From Acidobacteriota bacterium (GTDB lineage: Bacteria > Acidobacteriota > Terriglobia > Acidiferrales > UBA7541), in assembly GCA_013289695.1 (NCBI GenBank), contig JABCZK010000018.1, positions 22,595 through 86,594 on the forward strand: a stretch of 64,000 nt of DNA, written 5' to 3'. The position numbers were made by a program, and so were the translations under genes. Under the pieces are notes generated by a model. That model was not told where the DNA came from and did not search any database. It saw only the letters and a program-made list of their open reading frames with translations. Positions within the stretch are counted from its first letter, which is position 1. Each line of letters begins with the position of its first letter. This document shows positions 55,927 to 64,000 of this stretch, in pieces.

Positions 55927-57756
55927 GTGACAAGCCTTGCGGATGAGCAACGGGTTGGTCCGTCTGCCTTCTACGCTCGACGGGCGAATGAATTGATCAG
56001 TGATACTGACGATAAGGTTAGCAGCCTATCGTTCTACAACGTCGGCCTCGCCGGTCTCGGATTTATCGCCATCCTGATTCTGTATTACGCCTTTATTGCA
56101 AAGGCATTGCCGCTTGTGGCTCTCGTCCCGGTCGCGATACTTGCCGTGTTCGTTCTGCGACAACGCCACGCCTGTCAGCGCCGGTTGATGCAGCTCTGGA
56201 ACCTTGCTGAGTATTACGAAAAGGGAACGGCCCGCCTCAACCGGAAATGGGAATCGCTCGACACGGGGGAAGTTTTCGTCGATCAGGATCACTGCTACTC
56301 GAAGGACTTAGATCTGTTCGGCCAGGGATCGCTTTTTCAATTACTTTGCTCGGCTCGTACGCAGATGGGCGGCGAGACCCTCGCCAACTGGATGAGGGTT
56401 CCGGCGAGCGTCAACGAAATCCACGACCGACAAGCCGCGATCTCAGAACTTCGTGAGCGTCGAGAGTTACCCGAGTCGCTTGCGACTGCCGGTCCCACGC
56501 AAGCATTTGATTGCCGGCCTGACTTCTTGAAGACGTGGGCCGCTGAGTCCTGTCCCCCGTTCCCGTCGTGGGCTCGGCCACTCGCATTTGTCTTGGCGCT
56601 TGCAGCGCTCGCGCTGCCGGTTTTATTTTGGCGCGGTCTTTTGGATTTGCACAATTTGTGGCTTTGCGCTGCTTCAGTGCTCACGATTCAGGCCATTTCC
56701 GCTTTGGCGTTTCGCCCTCAAGTGAAACGAGTACTCGAATCGATGGGGCCGCTTTCGGTAGAGTTGCCGATCGTGCGTGAACTCCTCGAAATTGTGGAGC
56801 GGGAACGGTTTTCATCAGCGAAACTCCGCGCGCTGGCCGCAACTCTAGCCCATGACGGGCCTGCGGCGTCCAGCAAGGTTCGTCGTTTGCAAAGATTGAT
56901 GCGTCTGCTGAAGGAACGGGACAACGAAGTTTTCACGTATGTTTCGTTTTGTCTGTTGTGGGGAACACAGTTCGCCATGGCCATCGAGCGCTGGCGACTT
57001 CGTCACGGGGCCGAACTGCAGACTTGGGTCGCAGCCCTCGGAGAATTCGAGGCGCTGATTTCGCTTTCTACTTATTCATATGAGCATCCTGGAGATTCGG
57101 TTCCGCTACTGCTGGAAAACAGTCATGAATTGGAGGCCGAATCGCTCGGTCATCCTCTCCTTGATGAGGTTACCTGCGTAAGGAACGACGTCCAGTTGGG
57201 AGACGCGGTGCGCTTTCTTATCGTCAGCGGATCGAATATGTCTGGCAAGAGCACTTTTCTGCGCGCCATCGGACTGAACGTGGTTTTGGCCAATATGGGA
57301 GCGCCCGTTCGATGCGCAAAACTTCGCTTGTCGCTTATGACGATCGGTGCCGCAATCCGTATCCAGGATTCCGTGGTCGATGGCCGGTCTCATTTCTTGG
57401 CTGAGATGCAGCGATTGCGCCGCATGATCGAAATTGCGAATGAAAGCCCTCTGTTGTTTTTGGCTGATGAGATTATGAGCGGCACAAACTCGCATGACCG
57501 AAGGATTGCGACCGAATGGGTGGTCCGCGCGTTGATGCTGCGGGGGGCGATCGGAGCGATCACGACGCACGATCTCGCGTTGACTGAAATTGCGATGAAT
57601 GGCTTGCCGGGCCGCAACGTTTATTTCGAGGATTCCGGTGAATCCGGGAACTTGTCTTTCGATTACAAACTCCGCCAGGGTGTGTTGAGCCGATCCAACG
57701 CGTTGAATATTGCCCATCTGCTGGGGATCGACACGGCCGCTGTCAAACCCGATTAG
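55927..57756 (+). CDS. Membrane-anchored MutS-family ATPase
   Basis: Protein of 609 residues. Two helices near the N-terminus (about 38-79) and two more at about 216-262 place it in the membrane. The C-terminal third is a MutS ATPase: Walker A SGSNMSGKSTFLRAIG (near residue 435), Walker B LLFLADEIMSGTNSHDRR (near 508) and the conserved TTHDLALTEI. Mismatch-reading domain I, the clamp and the Smr nuclease of MutS2 are absent. This is the MutS-like group of unknown role. Start is a GTG at 55927. It is a poor fit for mismatch repair; a membrane-linked DNA or other role is open. Confidence 0.85.
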   Translation: MTSLADEQRVGPSAFYARRANELISDTDDKVSSLSFYNVGLAGLGFIAILILYYAFIAKALPLVALVPVAILAVFVLRQRHACQRRLMQLWNLAEYYEKGTARLNRKWESLDTGEVFVDQDHCYSKDLDLFGQGSLFQLLCSARTQMGGETLANWMRVPASVNEIHDRQAAISELRERRELPESLATAGPTQAFDCRPDFLKTWAAESCPPFPSWARPLAFVLALAALALPVLFWRGLLDLHNLWLCAASVLTIQAISALAFRPQVKRVLESMGPLSVELPIVRELLEIVERERFSSAKLRALAATLAHDGPAASSKVRRLQRLMRLLKERDNEVFTYVSFCLLWGTQFAMAIERWRLRHGAELQTWVAALGEFEALISLSTYSYEHPGDSVPLLLENSHELEAESLGHPLLDEVTCVRNDVQLGDAVRFLIVSGSNMSGKSTFLRAIGLNVVLANMGAPVRCAKLRLSLMTIGAAIRIQDSVVDGRSHFLAEMQRLRRMIEIANESPLLFLADEIMSGTNSHDRRIATEWVVRALMLRGAIGAITTHDLALTEIAMNGLPGRNVYFEDSGESGNLSFDYKLRQGVLSRSNALNIAHLLGIDTAAVKPD

Positions 57757-57862
57757 AGTGGGACTCTAATTTCACACCGATGGTGCCGAAGCAACGAATC
57801 AAGTCAGTGTGGACTTCGTCGAACTAACAGTTTGTTGACTTTGACTTCCACGCCTTCACACA

Positions 57863-58483
57863 CTATCGGACCGATGAAGCCTGATTCGGTGAATCGAAAC
57901 ACTCAGCGGTTCGCTTGTCTTCTCCAAACGAAAGAGTATTGAGGGCTTTGGCGACGTCTTCGAGGTTCTGCGGCGAATCTGCGGAGGCCCAGGCAGTCAG
58001 GACGTAACCGCGATACCAGGTCGAAAACAGAGCGAGCGCACCGTGGCGGGTGGCGAAATCACTTCGGGCAAAGTCTCGACCTGCAATGGTGACCGGGTAC
58101 GCCGCCCGCGTGACTTTGGTGTCTTCGGGTCCTCCCTGAACCAATGTGAGCTCCATCAAGGTGTTGAATCGCACCAAGACTGGATGCTTGAGCGGCGTCT
58201 GGAGTAGTTTGATTTCAAGCCATTCGTTGGATGCATCGGCAGAGGCTGGTTTTGCTTTGAAAAGGGTCATCTGCTGCTTGGATTGACCTGGCGGCGGTGC
58301 AGCAATTTTTTGGAACTTCCATCCGTCGGGCAGACGATAGGTGAGCGCAAGGCACTCGTTGGCGTAGACAGCATCGGTGACGTTTGCGGCGTCTTGCTTA
58401 GGGGGAGTAGCCTCCTGTGCTGCCTCGTAAGCAGCCGCAGATAGAATGATTCCGGTGAGAACTATCGCGTGAATTAAGTGCAT
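57863..58483 (-). CDS. Exported hypothetical protein
   Basis: Protein of 206 residues with a signal peptide (IHAIVLTGIILSAAAYEA). The mature part has alternating strands (CLALTYRLPDGWKFQKIAAP, EWLEIKLLQTPL, YRGYVLTAWASA) and a helix near the end (DVAKALNTLSFGED). It resembles secreted PsbP-like or DUF1795-type proteins, but I am not certain. It is convergent with the MutS-family gene. Confidence 0.6.
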   Translation of the reverse strand: MHLIHAIVLTGIILSAAAYEAAQEATPPKQDAANVTDAVYANECLALTYRLPDGWKFQKIAAPPPGQSKQQMTLFKAKPASADASNEWLEIKLLQTPLKHPVLVRFNTLMELTLVQGGPEDTKVTRAAYPVTIAGRDFARSDFATRHGALALFSTWYRGYVLTAWASADSPQNLEDVAKALNTLSFGEDKRTAECFDSPNQASSVR

Positions 58484-58590
58484 GTGCCCTCAATCGCGCA
58501 GCGTAAGAGAAGTGATGCCTGCTTTCAAGCTTCTTCGGGCCGTTTGTCTCCGTTAGGTGCGTCAGGTTGACGCGACATTCCAATCGTCAA

Positions 58591-58653
58591 TGTCCGGTAA
58601 CGCATTTATCGGACATCGGAGTACTAGAAAAGGACTCGTCCGGTAACGCTTAT
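58591..58653. repeat. Imperfect palindromic repeat, copy 3 with an extra arm
   Basis: Arms TTATCGGACAT (58606-58616) and CGTCCGGTAAC (58637-58647), loop AGTACTAGAAAAGG. A second copy of the right arm with its flank, TGTCCGGTAACGC, lies at 58591-58603, so GTCCGGTAACGC-(A/T)TTATC occurs twice within 65 bp. The whole gap 58484-58777 contains no gene. Confidence 0.65.
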
Positions 58654-58777
58654 CAAGAGTTGCGCCTGCGATTTAATAACACGCATTCCGCTGCGGGTGT
58701 GTGACTCACTCCCGCGAATCCGCTGATCGACAACTCTAAATATTCACCGTTGACGCCCAGATACAAGTCGTCGGTGA

Positions 58778-61447
58778 CTACTCCGCCCTCAACAGGATTA
58801 CGGGATCGATCCGCACCGCTCGGATGACCGCTGGAACAGCGGCCAGCATCGCAGCGATGAGTATCGCTACCGCTGGCGTGATGAGAGCCGTTGCATCCGT
58901 GGCCTTCACTTCATAAAACAGCGCCTCAAACGAGCAGGCCGACACCATTCCCACGACAACGCCCGCCACGGCGCCACAAAGCACCATTGCGAACACGCGC
59001 GCGATCACAGCTCGGGCGATACTTGCCGGCTGGGCGCCGACGGCCATGCGAATTCCAATCTCGCGCCGCCTTCGCACCACGGAATAGTTCAATACGCCGT
59101 AAAGGCCAACAACCGCCAGCAGAATGGCTACCGCTGCGAAGAACGTTGCGAGCGTCGAAAGCAGGCGCTCGTGAATCGTTTGTGCAGCATTCACTTCGCG
59201 CTGCGTGCGGATGCGCATGATGTGAAGGTCGGGCGCAACTCGTGCCAGTTCCAGCCTAAGTGCCTGCGCCACGGCCAGGGGATTCTCACTCTCGGTTTTC
59301 ACGATGAACGTCGCGAACTTCGATCCCTTCGGCGCCCCGTGCGGTGTACCTCCCGGTGTTTCCGCGTCCGTGAACGGGAAATACGCCGTCGGCACAGCGC
59401 ACTGCCGAAGCTCAGCGTAGCAAGCGTCTTTCAACAGACCGACCACCGTGAACGAAGGCGGCGTGGCGTCTGACGAAGGGTGCATAAACGTCTTCCCGAC
59501 CGGGTCCGCACCGTCGAAAAATGCTTTCGCGAAAGATTCGTTCACGAGCGCCGAGCCTGGATTCACATCGTTCCAGTTCACATCGCGTCCCTCTAGAATC
59601 GGTATTCGCATGGTTGCGGCCCAGCCAGGAGAAACCTTCAGTGCGTGGGCGAAAAGTTGCGATGGCGGGCCGCCCGGTAACGCAACGGAGTTGACCCAGT
59701 TTGTTCCATCCAATAGCGGCCAACCGGCCAGCGCTGCCGATGCAACGCCCGATTGCCGCGCGAGGTCCTGCAAGGCGTTCCGCCACGCCTGTGCCGGACG
59801 CGGCTGGCTCGCCGTCGCGGAGATCGCCAAGATCCGGTTGGACGAAAATCCCGTTGGCTTGTGCGCGAGCCTCTGGAACGTCATTACAAACAGCCCTGCA
59901 GTAAACACCACAAACACGCAGCACCCGACTTGCAGCGCGATCAATCCGTGCATCGCTCGCCGCCGCGCGTGAGGATCTTCGCCACCCTTTAGCGCGCTCG
60001 CCGGATCGATCGAGGCCGCGCGCAACGCGGGCGCGAGCCCAAACAGCGCTGTCATCAGAAATGTTGCCGCGATCAGAAATCCGAGCACGCGCCAGTCGGC
60101 TGGAAGTGCAAGGCGCGCGGGATCGTCCGCTGGATTGATCATCGCCACAACGCGCGGCGCCGCCCACGAGGAAAAAGCTGCGCCGAGCACGGCAGCAGCG
60201 GCGCCGATCCACGCGCTTTCCGCCAGCACCAGTTGCACCAGCCTGCGTCGGCCGCCGCCGATTGAAACGCGCAGAGCCAACTCTCGCTCGCGCGCCGCGG
60301 TTTGGGCGGTCACCAGGTTTGCCACGTTCGCGCACGCAATCAGCAGTACCAGCAGGCTGAGAACGAAAAGAGCGGAGAGTGGTCGCCGGTTGGCGGTCTG
60401 AAAATACGAACTCCCCGCAGGTGCCGGCGTCAGCGCGACATCGCGATTCAGGAAAGCCTGCTTCATCTGCTCTTGCAGGCCCGGCATTCGGCCAAGCTGC
60501 TCCACGAAAAACGCGTGCGCGGCAGCTTGCAGTTTGTCCCGCAGCGTCGCCATCGCCGTCCCCGACTTCACACGCGAGAAAATATGGAGGAAACTCAAGC
60601 TCGGCGCCTTCACGTACGGATTCATCGTGACCGGCAGGAAGACGTCCACCATCTTCCCCGGCTCGGTTCCGGTGAACGGTGGTTCCACGATGCCAATGAT
60701 CTCGAAGGAGCGGCCGCCGAATTGGAACATACTGCCCACCGCGTGCGGATCCCGCGCAAAGCGTCGTTTCCAATACTGATCGCTAATAACGGCCAAGGCG
60801 TGCGCGTCCGGCACATCGTCGTCGCCGGGATTAAGCAAACGTCCAGCCGCGGGGCGTAAACCGAACGTTGGGAACATCGAACCCAACACGTACTGCACGT
60901 ACACCTTTTCCGTGTCGGCGTTTCCGTTGAACTGTACATCCTGACTGTCCGCGCTTGAATCCGAAATGAGTTCGGCGTCGCCCCTCACCGCGTCGCGGAG
61001 CAAAGCAAACGCGGGATACGACCAGTGGTTTCCAATTTCCGGCTTCCCATCGAACCCAACGCCAACCGTGTTTACTTCGTAGATTTCGTGCGGTGAAGCG
61101 ATGGGCAGCGGACGCCACAGAAGCGCATCCACCAACCGGAATGCTGCCGTGCACGCGCCGATCGCGAGCCCGAGCGACAGAACGGCCGCCGCGCTCGTCG
61201 CCTTACTCTTCATCAATCGCCGCCAGCCGTACACCGAATCGGCACGCAGCGAATCCAGCCACGCCACTACCCGCGCATCGTGCGCCTCGTCGCGATGCTT
61301 CAAAGAAGGCCCTAGCGCCTTACGCGCCTCAGCCGGATCGCGTCCCTCTTCAATCGCCGCGTCGAGGTGCGCCTGCAGTTCCTCGTCGATCTCGCGGTTC
61401 ACGTCGCCCGTACGAAACACATTTGCCACGCGCGTCCAGATCGACAT
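58778..61447 (-). CDS. ADOP-type MacB/FtsX permease 3
   Basis: Membrane permease of 889 residues with the same build as the pair at 10-15 kb: N-terminal EIDEELQAHLDAAIEEGRD, first helix (SAAAVLSLGLAIGACTAA), MacB-like cores, FtsX domains with [20 protein letters not shown] and REIGIRMAVGAQPASIARAV. It has diverged from permeases 1 and 2 along its whole length. It follows the padR gene by one base, so it is in the same operon. No ATPase partner is in the window. Confidence 0.92.
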   Translation of the reverse strand: MSIWTRVANVFRTGDVNREIDEELQAHLDAAIEEGRDPAEARKALGPSLKHRDEAHDARVVAWLDSLRADSVYGWRRLMKSKATSAAAVLSLGLAIGACTAAFRLVDALLWRPLPIASPHEIYEVNTVGVGFDGKPEIGNHWSYPAFALLRDAVRGDAELISDSSADSQDVQFNGNADTEKVYVQYVLGSMFPTFGLRPAAGRLLNPGDDDVPDAHALAVISDQYWKRRFARDPHAVGSMFQFGGRSFEIIGIVEPPFTGTEPGKMVDVFLPVTMNPYVKAPSLSFLHIFSRVKSGTAMATLRDKLQAAAHAFFVEQLGRMPGLQEQMKQAFLNRDVALTPAPAGSSYFQTANRRPLSALFVLSLLVLLIACANVANLVTAQTAARERELALRVSIGGGRRRLVQLVLAESAWIGAAAAVLGAAFSSWAAPRVVAMINPADDPARLALPADWRVLGFLIAATFLMTALFGLAPALRAASIDPASALKGGEDPHARRRAMHGLIALQVGCCVFVVFTAGLFVMTFQRLAHKPTGFSSNRILAISATASQPRPAQAWRNALQDLARQSGVASAALAGWPLLDGTNWVNSVALPGGPPSQLFAHALKVSPGWAATMRIPILEGRDVNWNDVNPGSALVNESFAKAFFDGADPVGKTFMHPSSDATPPSFTVVGLLKDACYAELRQCAVPTAYFPFTDAETPGGTPHGAPKGSKFATFIVKTESENPLAVAQALRLELARVAPDLHIMRIRTQREVNAAQTIHERLLSTLATFFAAVAILLAVVGLYGVLNYSVVRRRREIGIRMAVGAQPASIARAVIARVFAMVLCGAVAGVVVGMVSACSFEALFYEVKATDATALITPAVAILIAAMLAAVPAVIRAVRIDPVILLRAE

Positions 61448-61448
61448 C

Positions 61449-61778
61449 TCACGCCTCCCGCAGCACGCGACTCACAGCCTTCGCCACAGCCTGCCATTTC
61501 GGCTCCTCGGTCTCGAGCTGCTTCTTACCCTTCGCGGTCAGCTCGTAGACCCGAGCGCGCCGTCCCGAATCCTTCGTAACCCACTCCGCGCGCACCCAGC
61601 TCGCCTCTTCCATCCGGTGCAGCGCCGGATACAGCGAGCCTTCCTCTACGCGCAGCACGTCGCCCGACCTCTCGCGAATCGCGGACATAATCGCGTAACC
61701 GTGCAGCCGCCCCTCGCGCCGCAGCGTCTTCAGCACTAGCAAGTCCAGCGAGCCCTGCATCCCATCTGTCTTTCCCAT
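61449..61778 (-). CDS. PadR-family transcriptional regulator 2
   Basis: Winged-helix regulator of 109 residues. Signature segments: MQGSLDLLVLKTLRREGRLHGYA, the wing VEEGSLYPALHRMEEASWV, and RRARVYELTAKGKKQLE. GAGGG precedes the ATG. It controls, in all likelihood, itself and the permease that starts one base after its stop. Confidence 0.93.
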   Translation of the reverse strand: MGKTDGMQGSLDLLVLKTLRREGRLHGYAIMSAIRERSGDVLRVEEGSLYPALHRMEEASWVRAEWVTKDSGRRARVYELTAKGKKQLETEEPKWQAVAKAVSRVLREA

Positions 61779-61798
61779 ACCCAGCCCTCTCTGTATAA

Positions 61799-61836
61799 AG
61801 ACGTCTAAGTATCTGAGTTGATCTAGATCCTGTCAA
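61799..61836 (-). promoter_or_regulatory. padR-2 promoter with palindromes
   Basis: TTGACA (61831-61836), 17-bp spacer, GATACT (61808-61813). A perfect palindrome GATCTAGATC (61820-61829) fills the spacer and AGACGTCT (61799-61806) lies at the expected transcript start. Either could be the operator. The sequences differ from those at 9.8 kb. Confidence 0.55.
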
Positions 61837-62029
61837 TTAAATTGCGAATTGGTGCTCAAGACGTTGATTCGATCGACGGTTGAATCAATTTAAGCGGGGT
61901 CAATTTCGAACCGCATCGAGGGGATATTCAGCCACGCGGTTGGCTGATTTTCCTAAATGTCTCGCCATAAATCACAGGTTATCGTGTATAACGAACTCGA
62001 TACATGCTGTACCGTTGTCGCAAACGAAC

Positions 62030-62782
62030 ATGAAACTCATCGCTCTCCTCGTTATGTATCTGATCAGCCCGCTTGCGGCCCACTGCCAAGTCTCTGCGCA
62101 AACACCCGCTCCGGCGCAGATGCCGCAGCCAGGTGATGCCTCACGATATGCTCGCGTCAAACCGATATTTTCGCCATTCGCCCCCTATCCGGAAGAAGCA
62201 TTAAAGAAGGGGATCGAAGGCACCGTCTTAGTGACCATAGACGTGGATTCGCAAGGCCTCGTAACGAATGTGGTTCCTGCGAGTGGCCCTCCGGAGCTCT
62301 TCCAGGCCGCAATCGACAGCGCGAAGCAGTGGAAGTTCAATCCGCCAGAGAATCCGCCAATCCAAGTTCGATACGAAATCAAGTACGGTTACGACCACGA
62401 GTGCCCGGGCCCGATTTCTACGCAAGGCGAAATAATTGCCGGTGGACGCCTGGAAACGGCAAACGGCCTGAAATTTTCGTCCGAGGACATCGATTTTGAG
62501 TACCTGCTCTGGTATTTCAACACGAAAGTCAGAAAGACGGGCGTTGCAGGAGAAATTATACTTGCGATTACGGCCGATGCTGATGGGCGGGTGAAAAAAG
62601 TTCGCGTCGTCAAGTCGCTATCGCCCGAACTCGATAAGGTCACCGTCAAGTCGGCTCGCAAGTGGAAGTTCAAGGTGGTTAAGCGAAATGAGAACTCACG
62701 CCCAGGAGAGTTCGAGCTCCCCGTCACTTTTACAGCGTATTGCGGCCAGGACTGGGAAGCGCCTCCGTTCTCGTCGCATTAA
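62030..62782 (+). CDS. TonB C-terminal domain protein (two domains), TonB-energised or orphan
   Basis: Exported protein of 250 residues with a signal peptide (LLVMYLISPLAAHCQ). Two TonB-C domains are visible: YPEEALKKGIEGTVLVTIDV with FQAAIDSAKQWKF, and VAGEIILAITADADGRVKKV with DKVTVKSARKWKFK. The Pro-rich spanner and membrane anchor of a real TonB are missing, so it is more likely a stand-alone periplasmic protein of unknown role. Start ATG 62030; no strong Shine-Dalgarno. Intron-related sequence follows. Confidence 0.8.
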   Translation: MKLIALLVMYLISPLAAHCQVSAQTPAPAQMPQPGDASRYARVKPIFSPFAPYPEEALKKGIEGTVLVTIDVDSQGLVTNVVPASGPPELFQAAIDSAKQWKFNPPENPPIQVRYEIKYGYDHECPGPISTQGEIIAGGRLETANGLKFSSEDIDFEYLLWYFNTKVRKTGVAGEIILAITADADGRVKKVRVVKSLSPELDKVTVKSARKWKFKVVKRNENSRPGEFELPVTFTAYCGQDWEAPPFSSH

Positions 62783-62809
62783 AGGCCGCAACCCAGAACA
62801 CACATCGAG

Positions 62810-63700
62810 TGGAAGAAACCATCTTTCGGTTCGTCAAAAACCACATGGTTGCGGTAGGGACGACCATCGCTGATCGCCCCCCGCAGTCGGGTAGGACAGT
62901 GGCGCGTAGCGGGCTTCGAATGATGCCGACGTTTCCACCGTCCCCCCTATCATTCCGTACGGCGGGTTTTCCCCGGTACGGCTGGAAGGCTGGCATTTCA
63001 GACGGTGCCTTCCCGATGCGTCAACGGCTTAAGCCTGCTCCCGGCATTCGCACGCTGCAACATGGTTTGCATCCGTCCTTCGCGCATCTTGTAGTCCGAA
63101 TCGGTTGTCCCGCTCTGTGTCGGGCCGAGGACTCCTCGACGCGCCGCCTTGGAGTGGGGTTCTACTCCGCCCCAGGGGCCCTCGCTCCGGTCCGGGTTAT
63201 GCTGTCCCGGTCCATCATCACTTAATCGGCCCCATCCGACCTACTCGCAGGCACACCGCGATTTCGTCGTCTCTGCAACTAATACGCGATGCCTTCGCTG
63301 TGCGGGAGCGCCTAGGCGACCCGCGAGTAGTTCCGAGCTTTCGCTTACTATTCCTTCCAGACATGCCGTCCCCTATGTCCCCGGGGAGATTGGAATCGTA
63401 CTCATCCCGTCTACCTCCGATTCCAACATTGGCCTTCATCGAGTTCTGAGCGGCTCGGCTCTCCCATTTATCCTGCCATCCGCTTCAAGCAGGGCTCGTA
63501 TTTCGGGGCTTACTGGTTCGCATTCGCTGCGGCCTGTCTGGTTGCTAGCCCCTCTGACGGATCTGACCGGGATTTCTCCCAGCCACAGGAGCTTTTACAC
63601 CCAGGCTTTCCATGATTCGGTCGCCCTCCTCATTGCTGGATATAACTACGACAGCCTCGGGACCTCCTCTGTCGATGGGACTTTCACCCATTGGAATAGC
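62810..63700 (-). mobile_element. Group II intron-associated or other mobile-element remnant, no intact gene
   Basis: About 900 bp with no gene I believe in. On the minus strand it reads like structured, intron-like DNA (AGCGGATGGCAGGATAAATG, GGGTGAAAGTCCCATC) and short remnants such as KMREGRMQTMLQRANAGSRL. The motif C-C-C-G-C-x-C-T-G-T-G-T-C-G-G-G-C at about 63105 recurs at 63824 in the RT remnant, suggesting two related copies. It lies downstream of a domain V (63720-63752), so part of it may be the flank of the first intron rather than the intron itself. Confidence 0.45.
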
Positions 63701-63719
63701 AGCTAGCTTCGCTGCACCA

Positions 63720-63752
63720 GAACCGTACGAGCGGCTTTCCCGCATACGGCTC
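63720..63752 (-). ncRNA. Group II intron domain V
   Basis: The minus strand folds as a 33-nt hairpin: GAGCCGTA pairs with TACGGTTC, a bulge follows, then GCGG/CCGC around a GAAA-containing loop. The AGC triad and the terminal GUUC are those of the catalytic domain V. A possible domain VI stem (GCAGC/GCTGC) follows within 30 nt. Confidence 0.7.
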
Positions 63753-63822
63753 CCACCTTGGATGAGTGACGAAGAGGGTTGCTCCTCGTACACCGCTCCA
63801 TTCCTGGCACACTCGATTTCCC

Positions 63823-63988
63823 CGCGCTGTGTCGGGCGAGTGTGGAATGAAACGATGTTCTCCTTGGCCCGCGCCCTTTTCTCCCCAGGCTCCGCCGAAG
63901 CTTGCTCTTCTTTGTTCGTCTGGTTCATCGATACTATGGCGCGGTCCGACTCCTCCAGAGCGTGCGTGTCTGCCTTGTGGCTTTGCAC
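63823..63988 (-). pseudogene. N-terminal remnant of a group II intron reverse transcriptase
   Basis: Peptide segments MNQTNKEEQASAEPGEKRAR and AKENIVSFHTRPTQRG match my recollection of the N-terminal lead of bacterial intron reverse transcriptases (…ENI..HT..TQSG…). The fingers/palm domain that should follow is missing: domain V begins about 70 bp later. This indicates an internal deletion of the RT within domain IV. It may continue beyond the right window edge. Confidence 0.55.
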
Positions 63989-64000
63989 CTTCGCAGACCG

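Noticed and set aside
51735..58653. The palindromic repeats as integron attC sites
   Set aside because: No GTTRRRY core, inconsistent gene orientation between copies and no integrase seen.
59412..60773. 453-codon frame within permease 3, same strand but another frame
   Set aside because: Arg/Gly-rich, no domain; the overlapping frame has a complete ADOP.
63105..63706. Plus-strand frames of 114 and 185 codons at the right edge
   Set aside because: They read antisense to intron-like sequence and resemble commonly mis-annotated hypothetical proteins.

Overview
The window looks like chromosomal DNA of a soil-type Acidobacteriota bacterium (Terriglobia/Koribacter-like). This is inference from gene content: three large MacB/FtsX-type permeases of the acidobacterial 'ADOP' kind, two of them paired with PadR regulators; two Pkn-type serine/threonine kinases fused to TPR regions; secreted proteins with putative Ig domains; a high-GC genome sprinkled with short palindromic repeats. 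No rRNA, tRNA or CRISPR array was recognised.

Layout. 1-9.7 kb: truncated UDP-glucuronate decarboxylase-like gene, an NTF2-like protein, an Ig-domain lipoprotein, fabH, a small unknown protein, OsmC, a 12-repeat TPR protein and a quinone-oxidoreductase-type MDR enzyme. Two GC-rich palindromic repeats lie between these genes. 9.8-15.6 kb: a PadR-ADOP-ADOP operon behind a clear promoter with overlapping inverted repeats. 15.8-26.7 kb: aldo/keto reductase, an M48 peptidase with a WD40-like C-terminus, kinase 1, a small-protein region, a PQQ-type sugar dehydrogenase fused to cytochrome c, and an epoxide-hydrolase-like enzyme. 26.8-31.6 kb: an alkaline-phosphatase-superfamily exported protein, LemA and a DUF2207 membrane protein. 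31.6-37.2 kb: a minus-strand run M28 peptidase, dtd, DinB, GNAT, MarR, ClC channel. 37.3-49.1 kb: housekeeping and metabolic genes (AAA NTPase, MFS, mutM, amidohydrolase, cyclase, EVE, Rieske, lone nuoB, methyltransferase, superinfection-immunity-type protein, thiC, DUF255/thioredoxin). 49.5-58.7 kb: a more accessory-looking stretch with tandem NTF2-like paralogues, an esterase, kinase 2, a stand-alone Clp-N-like protein and a membrane-anchored MutS-family ATPase, interspersed with three copies of an imperfect palindrome. 58.8-64 kb: a second PadR-ADOP pair, a TonB-C protein, and group II intron debris running off the right edge.

Most interesting points. (1) Both kinase genes share a promoter, TTGACT-17 bp-TAAnAT, with the start codon about 10 nt after the -10, so their mRNAs should be almost leaderless. 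A copy of kinase 1's promoter plus its first eleven codons sits in front of the epoxide hydrolase gene with the kinase ATG changed to ACG, which looks like promoter capture by duplication. (2) A MarR gene has a perfect 15-bp palindrome abutting a consensus -10 and is also nearly leaderless. (3) The palindromic repeats at 4.8 and 7.1 kb show a compensatory base-pair change. (4) The right edge carries a group II intron domain V next to the N-terminus of an intron reverse transcriptase whose body is missing.
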